In this document: positions 19,124 through 27,870 of the stretch, piece after piece
Numbering within the stretch: the stretch's first letter is position 1
Layout of the letters: every line of letters starts with the position of its first letter
Made by a program: the position numbers and the translations under genes
Notes under the pieces: generated by a model
Seen by the model: only the letters and a program-made list of their open reading frames with translations
Told to the model about the DNA's origin: nothing
Database searches by the model: none
Source: Fibrobacterota bacterium
GTDB taxonomy: Bacteria > Fibrobacterota > Fibrobacteria > UBA11236
NCBI GenBank assembly: GCA_028287505.1
Contig: JAQBPN010000080.1
Span: 1-64,000, forward strand
Length of the DNA: 64,000 nucleotides
Direction of reading: 5' to 3'

Positions 19124-20578
19124 ATGACTCGTCGCAAACCGTCCCCTGGCAAAGCCGCGTCCTCCAAAGCCGCGTCCTCTTCTCCGGTTTCTTCCGCGCC
19201 TTCCGATCAATATCTCGCGCGCCGCATCGCGGAATGGCGGGACTCGGGCATCAAGCGGGTGAAGTTGGCCATTACCGATATCGACGGCGTCATGCGCGGC
19301 AAGTACCTCTCCCTGGAGAAGTTCGCCTCCGTGGCCAAGTCCGGCGGCGCCTTTTGCGATTGCGTGCTGGGCTGGGACGTGGAAGACAAGCTGTACGACA
19401 ACGTCAAATTCACGGGTTGGCACACGGCCTTTCCCGACGCACCCTTCAAACTGGATCTTTCCACCGAGCGGCGCCTGGCCGATGAAGGCAACATCCCTTT
19501 CTTCCTGGGCGAGTTCACGGACGCCAAGACCGGAGGCCGGCATCCCCTGTGTCCGCGCAGTCTGTTGCAACGCGTGCTGGACCGGGCCAAGGCCATGGGC
19601 CTGGGCGCCAAGATCGGTTTCGAATACGAGTTCTTCGTCTTCGACGAGACGCCGCATTCGGTGAGGGAAAAAGGCTACCGGAACCTCAAGCCCCTTTCAC
19701 CGGGAAACTTCGGCTACTCGGTCCTGCGCAATTCGGCCGAGTCGGACCTTTTCACCGGCCTCATGGAATACCATGAGCTCATGGGATGCGCCATCGAAGG
19801 CCTCCATTGCGAGACCGGACCCGGCGTCATCGAAGCGGCGCTGGCCCCGGACGAAGCCCTGCGCGGGGCCGACAAGGCCGCCGTGTTCAAGACCTTCACC
19901 AAGGTATTCTTCCAGAAGCGCCAGAAGATGGCCACCTTCATGGCCAAGTGGTCCCTGGACTATCCGGGCCAGAGCGGGCATATGCACCAGAGCCTGTTCG
20001 ACCTGAAAAGCGGCGACCCCGTCTTCTACAAACAGGGCGGCCGCGAAGGCATGAGCCCGACCATGGAACGCTACGTGGCCGGCATGCAGAAGTACCTGAA
20101 GCCCTTCCTTTCCCTGTGCGCGCCCACCGTCAACAGCTATACGCGTCTGGTGAAGGGCGCCTGGGCCCCCACCAGCGCCACGTGGGGCGTTGAGAACCGC
20201 ACCACGGCCCTGCGGGTGATTCCCGGCGGTCCCAAGACCCAGCGCATGGAGTTCCGCCTGGGCGCAGCGGATGGCAATCCCTACCTGGTGGCCGCGGCCT
20301 GCATCGGCGCGGGCCTGCTGGGCATCGAACGCAAACTCACCTTGGGCGACCCGGTCAAGGGCAGCGCCTATGACGTGCAGGATTCCCTGCCGGACGAATT
20401 GCGCCTTCCCAGCAATCTGCGGGACTCCCTGCGCAACCTGCGCGCGTCCAAAGAGGCCGCGGACCTGTTCGGCGCGGAATTCGTGGACCATTTCGCCAAC
20501 TCGCGCGAATGGGAAGTGCGGGAACATGAGCGGCAGATTACCGATTGGCAGCTTCAAAGGTACTTCGAGATCATCTGA
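19124..20578 (+). CDS. Glutamine-synthetase-family ligase (GlnA-like/PuuA-like gamma-glutamyl ligase)
   Basis: A 484-residue member of the glutamine synthetase fold. Metal and substrate motifs are visible: IGFEYEFFVF, ETGPGVIEAAL, SGHMHQSLFD, the ATP-binding NSYTRLVKGAWAPTSATWG, and the arginine block QRMEFRLGAADGNPYLVAAA. The regulatory adenylylation tyrosine region of true GlnA is absent, and the N-terminus has VKLAITDIDGVMRGKYLS, both typical of paralogues that gamma-glutamylate amines. It lies between an aldehyde dehydrogenase and an iron alcohol dehydrogenase, supporting a catabolic gamma-glutamylation role, perhaps on ethanolamine or another amino alcohol. The Ser/Ala/Lys-rich first 28 residues are likely disordered. 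AAAGG precedes the ATG. The exact amine cannot be read from sequence. Confidence 0.9.
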   Translation: MTRRKPSPGKAASSKAASSSPVSSAPSDQYLARRIAEWRDSGIKRVKLAITDIDGVMRGKYLSLEKFASVAKSGGAFCDCVLGWDVEDKLYDNVKFTGWHTAFPDAPFKLDLSTERRLADEGNIPFFLGEFTDAKTGGRHPLCPRSLLQRVLDRAKAMGLGAKIGFEYEFFVFDETPHSVREKGYRNLKPLSPGNFGYSVLRNSAESDLFTGLMEYHELMGCAIEGLHCETGPGVIEAALAPDEALRGADKAAVFKTFTKVFFQKRQKMATFMAKWSLDYPGQSGHMHQSLFDLKSGDPVFYKQGGREGMSPTMERYVAGMQKYLKPFLSLCAPTVNSYTRLVKGAWAPTSATWGVENRTTALRVIPGGPKTQRMEFRLGAADGNPYLVAAACIGAGLLGIERKLTLGDPVKGSAYDVQDSLPDELRLPSNLRDSLRNLRASKEAADLFGAEFVDHFANSREWEVREHERQITDWQLQRYFEII

Positions 20579-20662
20579 GGGTATCGAAGAGAAGATTTTG
20601 CAATTTGCGTTGTTCGATTTTAAAAAATTCCCAGGCGGCAGAGCGGTCCACGGAGATTTCAC

Positions 20663-21829
20663 ATGCAACAGTTCAACTACCCCACCACCATCCTGTACGG
20701 CGAAGGTTCGCTCAAGGCTTTGGCCGATCGCATCCGCGGCACGGTCAAACATGTCCTGATCGTCACCGACGCCACCCTGGTCAAGGCCGGATTGGCGGCC
20801 AAGGTAACCGCCGCGCTACAGGCGGGCGGAGGGGCCAAGGATCAAAGCTTGCGCGTTACGGTATTCGACGGTACCCATCCCAATCCCATCGAAGAAGACG
20901 TGGAGAAAGGACTGGAGGCCTACAAGAACGGCGGGTGCGATGCGCTCATAGCCTTGGGGGGCGGCAGTCCCATGGACACCGCCAAGGTGATCCGCTTCAT
21001 GGCCACCCACCCGGGCCCCCTGGCCCAATATGACGACGCCAAGGGCGGCGATAAATTGATCACCAAACCCATGCCTCCACTATACGCCATCCCCACCACT
21101 TCCGGGACCGGCAGCGAGGTAGGCCGCTCCGGGGTCATCATCCTGCGGGCCACGGGAAAGAAAACCATCTTCTTCCATCCCAGGCTCATGCCGGACGTGG
21201 CCGTGCTCGAGCCCGCCCTTACGGCAGGCCTCCCGCCCCATATCACCGCCGCCACCGGCATCGACGCGTTCACCCATTGCCTGGAAGCCTACCTGGTCAA
21301 CGCCTTCCATCCCATGGCGGACGGCATCGCCCAGGAAGGCATCCGCCTCATCCTCAAGGCGCTCCCCACGGCCTATGCGGACGGGTCCAATCTGGAAGCC
21401 CGCGGGGCCATGCAAATGGCCGCGGCCATGGGCGCCACCGCCTTCCAAAAAGGCCTGGGCATGATCCATTCCCTGGCCCACCCCTTGTCGGCCCGGTACA
21501 ATACCCATCACGGCCTGGCCAACGCCCTGCTGCTTCCCGATGCCGTCGCTTTCCTGGAATCCCGTCCCCTGGACGCGGCGGCCAAGGCCAAGCTGGCGCG
21601 CGTGCAGGATCTGTTCCGGGAGGCGGGCCTGGCCAAGGCGTCCCTCGCCGAATCCTGCCGGAGCTTCTTCAACGTCCTGGGGGTACCATTCGGGTTACGC
21701 AACCACAAGGTGCCGCAGGCCGATCTGGAGCCGTTGTCCGCCGATGCCTTCGAGGATACCTGCCATGCGTCCAACATCATTCCCGTGACCCGGGAGGATA
21801 TGTTGACGGTGTATCGGGCCGCTTACTAG
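20663..21829 (+). CDS. Iron-containing alcohol dehydrogenase
   Basis: A 388-residue group III alcohol dehydrogenase. The NAD-binding motif GGGSPMDTAKVI (near residue 95) and the hinge IPTTSGTGSEV are clear. The metal site is formed by Asp and His in TGIDAFTHCLEAYL and two His in GMIHSLAHPLSARYNTHHG, all conserved. GGAGA lies six bases before the ATG, and the gene follows the GS-like ligase after 84 bases on the same strand. In the gamma-glutamylation scheme suggested by the cluster it would oxidise the alcohol of a gamma-glutamyl amino alcohol to the aldehyde used by the dehydrogenase at 17436. Family assignment is firm; substrate is inferred. Confidence 0.95.
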   Translation: MQQFNYPTTILYGEGSLKALADRIRGTVKHVLIVTDATLVKAGLAAKVTAALQAGGGAKDQSLRVTVFDGTHPNPIEEDVEKGLEAYKNGGCDALIALGGGSPMDTAKVIRFMATHPGPLAQYDDAKGGDKLITKPMPPLYAIPTTSGTGSEVGRSGVIILRATGKKTIFFHPRLMPDVAVLEPALTAGLPPHITAATGIDAFTHCLEAYLVNAFHPMADGIAQEGIRLILKALPTAYADGSNLEARGAMQMAAAMGATAFQKGLGMIHSLAHPLSARYNTHHGLANALLLPDAVAFLESRPLDAAAKAKLARVQDLFREAGLAKASLAESCRSFFNVLGVPFGLRNHKVPQADLEPLSADAFEDTCHASNIIPVTREDMLTVYRAAY

Positions 21830-22006
21830 TCCCGGGCTTCGCGTAGCTTGGCAAAACCGGACCCCGACTCTCTCCGTACCGTCCGGACGCACAATTCTTG
21901 CCGGTCAATTCTTGATTCGGGTCGGACTATCCTCTCGATGTCGCACGGAATTCGCTTGAATTGCCGCCGATTTTCCTTGGCCGGTTATTTGCTTAAGGAG
22001 CCGTCC

Positions 22007-22927
22007 ATGACAAAGCTTATTCTCTTCCCGCTCCTTTTCGCAGCGGTTGCCCATTCCCAAAGCGAATCCTTCGAAACCAACCTGGAACTGCATCTCGGGC
22101 AGGTCGGCGCCAATACGGTTCTGGCCGAACTGGACAGAATCCACACCGCAATCATTTTCCAGCGCCTCCCCGGGGTTTCGAATTGCCCCGGCTATCACAC
22201 GGGCGATTTCGCATTGAAAAAGGTCAACCCGATGCGCGGGAAAACCGCCGTCGTGGAGCATTACCCCATTTTTTGCTCGGTCATCGATACGGTCCGGGTC
22301 GATACCACGACGATTTACGAGATACCGACTTCCGAGGGAAAGACGTATTACATGAGAGTATTGGAGCCTTTCGGAACGAAAGCCAAAGTGCGCATCACCT
22401 CCGATCTGCCTGCCGGTATCGTACCCTCCACGCTTGCGCCCTCGAGGGAACTGGAAGATTACACGGACAATTTCGACATGACCGCGCGCGGAATCAGCTT
22501 CTCGGAATTCGTATTGTTGGACGGACATTATGGAAATCCGGTCGTGCTTCGGGGGATGCCCTATCCGGCGGTTTGCCCGGTGACCCGATATTGGGATTTC
22601 GAACTCGGGAAATCCGATCCGAAAACCGGCCGCTTGCCCATCCGCCAGATGATCACAAACATCTGTTTCCGTCCGGACTCCCTCGCGGTGGATGTCGGCC
22701 AGGTATACGAGGTTTATACCGCCTTGGGCGAGAAGTATTTCATGCAGCCGCTCGAATGGACGGGGAACCGGCTCAAGGCCCGTTTCACCCTGGTAATGCC
22801 GCCCGTCGCATTGGCCCGCAATCCGAGGGAAACCCATAGATCCGCCTCAATGCGTCGCTTTCGGCCGGATGGGAGGAAGACTTCGCTCGTGAATCCCTCC
22901 ATACCGGAATTCCACGCTCGGGACTAA
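22007..22927 (+). CDS. Secreted protein of unknown function with an internal duplication
   Basis: A 306-residue exported protein. The ATG at 22007 follows AAGGAG and opens a signal peptide (MTKLILFPLLFAAVAHSQS); an earlier in-frame start has neither. The mature protein appears to consist of two similar halves. Residues about 85-145 (IDTVRVDTTTIYEIPTSEGK, YYMRVLE) resemble residues about 220-275 (SLAVDVGQVYEVYTALGEK, YFMQPLEW). Each half has paired cysteines (SNCPGYH and FCSV in the first, AVCPV and NICF in the second), suggesting disulphides in the periplasm or outside. I do not recognise a family. It sits alone between the alcohol dehydrogenase gene and a bidirectional terminator. Confidence 0.75.
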   Translation: MTKLILFPLLFAAVAHSQSESFETNLELHLGQVGANTVLAELDRIHTAIIFQRLPGVSNCPGYHTGDFALKKVNPMRGKTAVVEHYPIFCSVIDTVRVDTTTIYEIPTSEGKTYYMRVLEPFGTKAKVRITSDLPAGIVPSTLAPSRELEDYTDNFDMTARGISFSEFVLLDGHYGNPVVLRGMPYPAVCPVTRYWDFELGKSDPKTGRLPIRQMITNICFRPDSLAVDVGQVYEVYTALGEKYFMQPLEWTGNRLKARFTLVMPPVALARNPRETHRSASMRRFRPDGRKTSLVNPSIPEFHARD

Positions 22928-22947
22928 CTCCCGTTTGCGTGGGCATG

Positions 22948-22979
22948 AAAAAAGCGGCCCGCACCTGCGGACCGCTTTT
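22948..22979. terminator. Bidirectional rho-independent terminator
   Basis: AAAAGCGG and CCGCTTTT flank an inner CCGC/GCGG stem. The A-run on the left and T-run on the right allow it to stop both the plus-strand gene ending at 22927 and the convergent minus-strand gene ending at 23016. Confidence 0.85.
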
Positions 22980-23015
22980 CATTTCCAAGGATGAGAGCGG
23001 CAGACCGCCCGTCGC

Positions 23016-24809
23016 TCACCAGGACAGACTGACGGGTCGCACCAAGGTCTGGGCTCCCTGACGCACTTCCAGCAGATACAGGCCCTTGGCCAGACCCGCG
23101 GTGGGCAGGACCACGGTCCCCTGGCCCACGCTCGAAGCGCTGCGGATGCGCGCGCCGTTGAGGGTGATCAGCGAGAAGGCGTGGTTGCCTTCCCCCGCCA
23201 CGGAAACTTCCAGGCCCGCGCCGGAGACGCGCTGGCGGACCAGGCTTTCCAGCTTCACGGATTTGGGAGCCTCGTCCGCGATGGATACGGTGGCGTCCCA
23301 GGTGCGGGTGGAGAGTTTGTTCAAAGTGAACCAGCATTCATTGTTCCAAACCGCCGCGCCGCCGGTTGCGGCCTTGACATTGGTGAGTTTGAAGTAGGTC
23401 ACGTAGTCGTCTTTTAGACCGGCGATTTTCAGATGCACGCGCCGACCGTCCGCGGAGAGTTCGGTAGCGGACACGGTACGCGGTTCGCTCGAACCCTTGC
23501 CCAGACCGTAGCCTTCCTGGCGGGTATAGTGCCATTGCGTCACGGAGAAATTGGCCCCCGCGATGGAGGCCGGGTCCACCGGGTCCGTGAAGATGATTTC
23601 CACGCCGTCGGCGAGGTGGCGGACGGCGCGCATGTCGAAGGTGGTGGCCGTGGTCTTGGGAGTGACGCGGTACAGCGGGGCCTTGTCGCCCGCAGGCCAG
23701 TTGCCCGCGATCTTCATGATGGTGCCCACGTAAAGGGATCCATCGGTGCCCCAGGCCATGCGGTTGATGGCGGAAATGCCCATCCCCTTGGCGAACCAGA
23801 ACACGGCTCCGTTGTAGGTGCCTTGCACGTCATCCAGAGCGATGCGGACCAGTCCGGGATTGTTCACGTCGCCGAGGAGCCAATCGCCCACGTAGCGGCC
23901 TTTGGTCATGTAGATGGGTTGGCTGGGGGAGGCGCGCAAAGTGCCGTGATCCAGCCAGGCGGTGGGGCGCTCATAGGGCAGGCCCTCCGCCCAATTGGGC
24001 GCGTTGTTCACGGTGATATTGCCGGCGGTGTCCCGGGTGGGGCTTTGGCGATGTCCGTAGAACATGCCTTGTTTCATATGCATGAAGGTGGAGGAGGGCA
24101 GCCAGGCTCCCTGGTTGTCCGCCACGAACATATCGCCGTTGGGGGCGACGTTGGCGCCGTTGGGCGAACGCAGGCCGCCGGCGAATTTCTCCAGCTTGCC
24201 GGTGAGATCCCATTTCAGGAACGCGCCGCTGAATGCGGTGCTGGCGGGCGCGTCGGAAGGGCCGCCCGGGCGGATGCTGCCGGAGTAGGGCGCATAGAAG
24301 CTGCCGTTCAGGAATATGGGGGTGAAGACGAACTGATGCCAGGAAAAGCCGTTCTTCCATTTGTTTTCATCGGGCCAGGAGGCGATCTTCTGGCGGTTGT
24401 TGGCCAGGTCCAGGGTGTTGCTTTCGATGTCCACGATCTTATAGAAACCGTCGCGATCGGACACGTAGATCTTGTCGTCCACGATGGTCACGCCCACCAT
24501 CTGCTTCCAGTTGTTGGCCACTTCCTTCATTTTGATGTCGGCGGCGGTGGCCCCGCCCATATTGGAGATCACGTACAGTTTGTTGGCGGCGCTGGCCGGG
24601 GGCACTTCGCCGCCGCCGATCACTTCCGTCGTCGCCAGGACCATGCGGCCGTCGCTGAGGAATCCCATGCCCATGGCTTTGTATTTGTCCGCCAAAGGAA
24701 CTTCTTTCATATCGAAATCAGGATGCATGGCATCCGGAATTCCCGCCGCTGCCATGCTGGCCGCGAACGCCAGGTTTGCGAATACGCTTTTACACGAATG
24801 GATCGTCAT
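23016..24809 (-). CDS. Secreted glucose/sorbosone-dehydrogenase-like beta-propeller protein with C-terminal sorting-like domain
   Basis: A 597-residue exported protein with a signal peptide from the ATG at 24809 (preceded by GGGGGAAAAATC). The body contains propeller-type strands such as GFLSDGRMVLATTEVIGGGEVPP, GLRSPNGANVAPNGDMFVADNQG and RMAWGTDGSLYVGTIMKIAG, resembling PQQ-dependent sugar dehydrogenase-like proteins that sit in multidomain secreted enzymes. A beta-sandwich follows (FTDPVDPASIAGANFSV). The last 80 residues (LNGARI..., LPTAGLAKGLYLLEVRQG, ending VSLSW) look like the C-terminal sorting domains used for type IX-like secretion in Fibrobacterota and Bacteroidota. No enzymatic residues could be verified, so whether it is an enzyme or a binding protein is open. 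Apparently a single-gene unit. Confidence 0.75.
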   Translation of the reverse strand: MTIHSCKSVFANLAFAASMAAAGIPDAMHPDFDMKEVPLADKYKAMGMGFLSDGRMVLATTEVIGGGEVPPASAANKLYVISNMGGATAADIKMKEVANNWKQMVGVTIVDDKIYVSDRDGFYKIVDIESNTLDLANNRQKIASWPDENKWKNGFSWHQFVFTPIFLNGSFYAPYSGSIRPGGPSDAPASTAFSGAFLKWDLTGKLEKFAGGLRSPNGANVAPNGDMFVADNQGAWLPSSTFMHMKQGMFYGHRQSPTRDTAGNITVNNAPNWAEGLPYERPTAWLDHGTLRASPSQPIYMTKGRYVGDWLLGDVNNPGLVRIALDDVQGTYNGAVFWFAKGMGISAINRMAWGTDGSLYVGTIMKIAGNWPAGDKAPLYRVTPKTTATTFDMRAVRHLADGVEIIFTDPVDPASIAGANFSVTQWHYTRQEGYGLGKGSSEPRTVSATELSADGRRVHLKIAGLKDDYVTYFKLTNVKAATGGAAVWNNECWFTLNKLSTRTWDATVSIADEAPKSVKLESLVRQRVSGAGLEVSVAGEGNHAFSLITLNGARIRSASSVGQGTVVLPTAGLAKGLYLLEVRQGAQTLVRPVSLSW

Positions 24810-25025
24810 GATTTTTCCCCCACCGAATGATTTAAAGTCGAAATGCTTCCCTAAAATGCTCTGGATTTCCGGTTCTCGCACGCGGAATTTTCAGCGGATT
24901 GGCCGTTTTCACCCGTTTTCAAAATGGCAACGACGATTCCCGTATTCTGGGGGAATACGGACGGCATCAGGGCTGACTAAGGGAAAAAAGCAACCTACAT
25001 TCTCGGCGGAAACCGGAAGGGACGG

Positions 25026-26798
25026 TCAAGGCCGGAGCGGGCTCAGCATTTTGGAACCAGGCGCCTGGTTGCGGTAAGAGAGGAGAAGCCATTCCGGGGC
25101 CATGGCCTTGCGGGAAAAACGGATCTCATCCAGCGCTCCCTGCCAATCCTCGGACAACCCCTGCGCGTCATGGCCGATGAAGAAGTCGGCGGCATTGTCC
25201 AGATCGGCGGCGGCCGGGGCCGTGAATGAGGTATCCGGGACGCCGTCCAGGAAAAAGGAAATGACGGTTCCGCTCCTACGCATGGCCAGCAGATGCCATT
25301 CGCCCGCGCTCAGGGTTTTGGCGCTCGGGAGCGGCTTGGTCACGTCGGTATTCCCGACATAGGTTTCCACGTGGCCGTCGGCGCGCAATTGGATTTCGTA
25401 ATCGCCGCCCGCGTCCACGCGTTTGGAAATCACCTGATGGGGTCGGAAGATGGCGTCGGGGCGGACCCATGCGGATACGCAGAAGTCTCCGCTTCCCGGA
25501 TTGAGGCTGGGCGCGTCGGGAACGCGGATGTAGGCGCCTTTGCCGTCCAGGCGCTGGCCCCGTCCAATCAGGCCCGGGCCCACCGTGGTATCCGAGATGG
25601 CCACACCCTTTCCGGTATTCCGGTTGGAGGTGGCGTCCAGGTAACCCGGAAATCCCGCCTCGTTGCTGCCTTCCTTCAGATGCCAGACGCCCGCGAAGCC
25701 CAATGCGGTATCGAACACGGACGCCCCGGCCGAAGAGTCCTGGGCAGCGCCGTTGCCCCAGTGCATGTGGATGTACTGGTCGCTGCTGTTGCCTTCGATG
25801 GTATCCATGCGCACCCAGACTTCCGCGGTCCTGGCGGCCGCGTCCCAGCGTTCGATTTCGTAGGCCAGCGGGGTTTTGTCGCCGGCTTTCGTGAACCGCA
25901 AATCCGATCCTCCGGGATTGGTCTGGCTGAAATCGATCAGATTGGAGTCCAGGCGCACCAGCATGGGAAACCCGTATACGGCGGAGGCTACGTCCGCGCC
26001 GCCCGCGGTGGTATTGATCCAGAGCCGGCGCGAATGCGTCCATTGGAGATAGGGTGCGGTGGAATCGCGCAAGTCCACCTGGCCCATGTCCAGGCTATCG
26101 CCCGGAGCGAGGGTGATTTCCCGCACCTTGACGGTGGCGGCGCCGCCCTCCGGATCCACGAAGCGCACCATGAAGCGGCCCGCGGGCAGGGGCAGGTCGA
26201 AGCGGCCGGTGGCGGTGTTGACGGCCGACAATCGTTCCATGCCGTAAACCTGGACATAGGCGCGCACAGCGTCCGGGCGGAGCAGAATGGTGCCGCCGAT
26301 GGCGGCGGTCTTCTCCAGTTTGCGCCCGGGCAGGACCAGGGCTGCGGTGTCCGGGACCACGGCCGCATCGTAGACAAGGCCAAGTCCATTGCCTTGCCGG
26401 ACTTCCAGGCGATAGGAGCCGCTGTCCAGGCTGTCCAGGCGGAAGGCTCCCGAGGCGTCCGTGAAGGTGTCGAGCAACGCGATCTCAGCCCTGGCCGCGG
26501 CCTGGTCCCGCAGCTTGCGGCCGGATTCCGAAGCGGCTCCCCGTTTCATGGCCGTCCCGATCTTGCCCAGCAAGGGCAGAGGGCTCAGGTAATCGCTGCG
26601 GCGCAGGGAAAGATCCGATCTTCCCGCCGGCCCTCCGTCCTGGGCCAGTACTTCCCCCGCCAGGGCGACGATGGTGTTGCCGGTATCCGTGGTGCCGCCG
26701 CGGGCCTCATGTTCCGTGGGGCCGCTGCATGCGGAGACGACGAGCACCAACGCGGTCAGCGCGCGGAAGGGCGGAAGAGCGCGGATCCGATCCATCAT
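25026..26798 (-). CDS. Lipoprotein with DUF2341 and LamG/concanavalin-like domains
   Basis: A 590-residue lipoprotein: the signal peptide ends at the lipobox VVSAC (cysteine near residue 24). Residues about 110-230 form carboxypeptidase-like Ig segments (ASGAFRLDSLDSGSYRLEV, GRFDLPLPAGRFMVRFVDP). About 255-350 is DUF2341 (LWINTTAGGADV, FPMLVRLDS, LAYEIERWD, VWVRMDTIEG, MHWGN), and about 365-580 is a LamG/concanavalin-like lectin fold (GVWHLKEG, GLIGRGQRLDG, FCVSAWVRP, GEWHLLAM, GALDEIRFSR). The start overlaps the stop of the upstream TIGR02147 regulator by four bases (ATGA), which argues for translational coupling. The same DUF2341-LamG module recurs three times in the island RHS protein at 49174. 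A role in carbohydrate binding at the surface is an inference. Confidence 0.9.
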   Translation of the reverse strand: MMDRIRALPPFRALTALVLVVSACSGPTEHEARGGTTDTGNTIVALAGEVLAQDGGPAGRSDLSLRRSDYLSPLPLLGKIGTAMKRGAASESGRKLRDQAAARAEIALLDTFTDASGAFRLDSLDSGSYRLEVRQGNGLGLVYDAAVVPDTAALVLPGRKLEKTAAIGGTILLRPDAVRAYVQVYGMERLSAVNTATGRFDLPLPAGRFMVRFVDPEGGAATVKVREITLAPGDSLDMGQVDLRDSTAPYLQWTHSRRLWINTTAGGADVASAVYGFPMLVRLDSNLIDFSQTNPGGSDLRFTKAGDKTPLAYEIERWDAAARTAEVWVRMDTIEGNSSDQYIHMHWGNGAAQDSSAGASVFDTALGFAGVWHLKEGSNEAGFPGYLDATSNRNTGKGVAISDTTVGPGLIGRGQRLDGKGAYIRVPDAPSLNPGSGDFCVSAWVRPDAIFRPHQVISKRVDAGGDYEIQLRADGHVETYVGNTDVTKPLPSAKTLSAGEWHLLAMRRSGTVISFFLDGVPDTSFTAPAAADLDNAADFFIGHDAQGLSEDWQGALDEIRFSRKAMAPEWLLLSYRNQAPGSKMLSPLRP

Positions 26799-27715
26799 GG
26801 GATCGCCTCCCTGACCGGTTTCACGATGGTTTCCTTGCTGACCGGAAAGAGCGCCAGCGTGAACTGATAGACGCGCGAACTGGCTTCGTCCCGGTGGACG
26901 ATGGCCTTGATGCGATCCTTGAAGGCCGCGATCTCTTCCACCATGGCTCCGTAGGCGGCGGGAGAAACGCCCAGTACGAGGGTGGACAGGTGGCGCACCT
27001 TCTTGTCGATATCGTACATGGAGCGCTTGGCATGCTCTAGGGCGTACTCCTGGTAGGTGCGCAGGGAAAGGCTGACCACGGTGTCATCCACGGCCAGCGC
27101 CAGCTTGGTCTGGGCGTAGCGGCCGTTCTCCTTGCGGGCCACCAGGCCCAGCTTCAGCAGCAATTGCACGGCGGTCCTGGCTTCCGCGGGAGAGACCGGC
27201 GGTTCCACCGAGCGGCCCAGCCATTCGAAGTCGTCCTGGAAATCGCCCAGGCAGATCAGTTCGCGGAGGATGGGCGTAAACCATTTGTCGAAATAGTCGT
27301 ACTGGTTGATGCGCAGCACTTCTTCCTTGACCATGTCCCCCATGGAACGGAGGGCTGCGTAGAAGTCCTGCTTTTCCCGCGCGGTCTTGGCCTGGTTGAA
27401 GTGGACCAGGTTGGTGAAGTACTTGCATTCCTTCGCATCCAGTTCCAGGGCCCGGCAGAACTTCTCGATCATGGCCGAGGTGAGGTTGCGCTTGCCGTCG
27501 ATTACCATCTTGAGGAAGGAGGGCGAGGTGATGCCGGCCTTCATGGCGAAATACCGGTAGGAGAACTTGCGGTTCCTTTTCTTCTTTTCCTGGTAGTTGT
27601 GCTCCAGGAACTTCCGGTAGTCGATGAACTCGAACACGGACTTGAGCGTTATCGCCGCCGATCCGGTCCTGGACCGGAATGTCTCGAATCCCCCTGCAGG
27701 CACGCTACTCTCCAT
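26795..27715 (-). CDS. TIGR02147-family regulator
   Basis: A 306-residue member of the TIGR02147 family, which is greatly expanded in Fibrobacter. The hallmark N-terminal block is FEFIDYRKFLEHNYQEKKKR, followed by the helix-turn-helix-like FSYRYFAMKAGITSPSFLKM and VIDGKRNLTSAMIEKFCRAL. The middle and C-terminal part is alpha-helical (YFTNLVHFNQAKTAREKQDFY). The family is thought to regulate or sense for adjacent envelope genes, but its function has not been firmly shown. The gene's stop overlaps the ATG of a DUF2341/LamG lipoprotein (ATGA), so the pair is one translational unit. The start at 27715 lacks a strong Shine-Dalgarno. This is the clearest taxonomic marker in the window. Confidence 0.9.
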   Translation of the reverse strand: MESSVPAGGFETFRSRTGSAAITLKSVFEFIDYRKFLEHNYQEKKKRNRKFSYRYFAMKAGITSPSFLKMVIDGKRNLTSAMIEKFCRALELDAKECKYFTNLVHFNQAKTAREKQDFYAALRSMGDMVKEEVLRINQYDYFDKWFTPILRELICLGDFQDDFEWLGRSVEPPVSPAEARTAVQLLLKLGLVARKENGRYAQTKLALAVDDTVVSLSLRTYQEYALEHAKRSMYDIDKKVRHLSTLVLGVSPAAYGAMVEEIAAFKDRIKAIVHRDEASSRVYQFTLALFPVSKETIVKPVREAIP

Positions 27716-27870
27716 GATGGGGGGCTGCGGTCATGCCCCTGTAGATATCAAAAAGATGGCGCCGGAGGAACGGAAAGGCAACGCAAATCCGCTTGAAATC
27801 GGTCCAATCCGTGATCAAGTTGGATACGATCACACCCCGAATCAGCCGGATTCAGGGGTTCTGGATCGTT

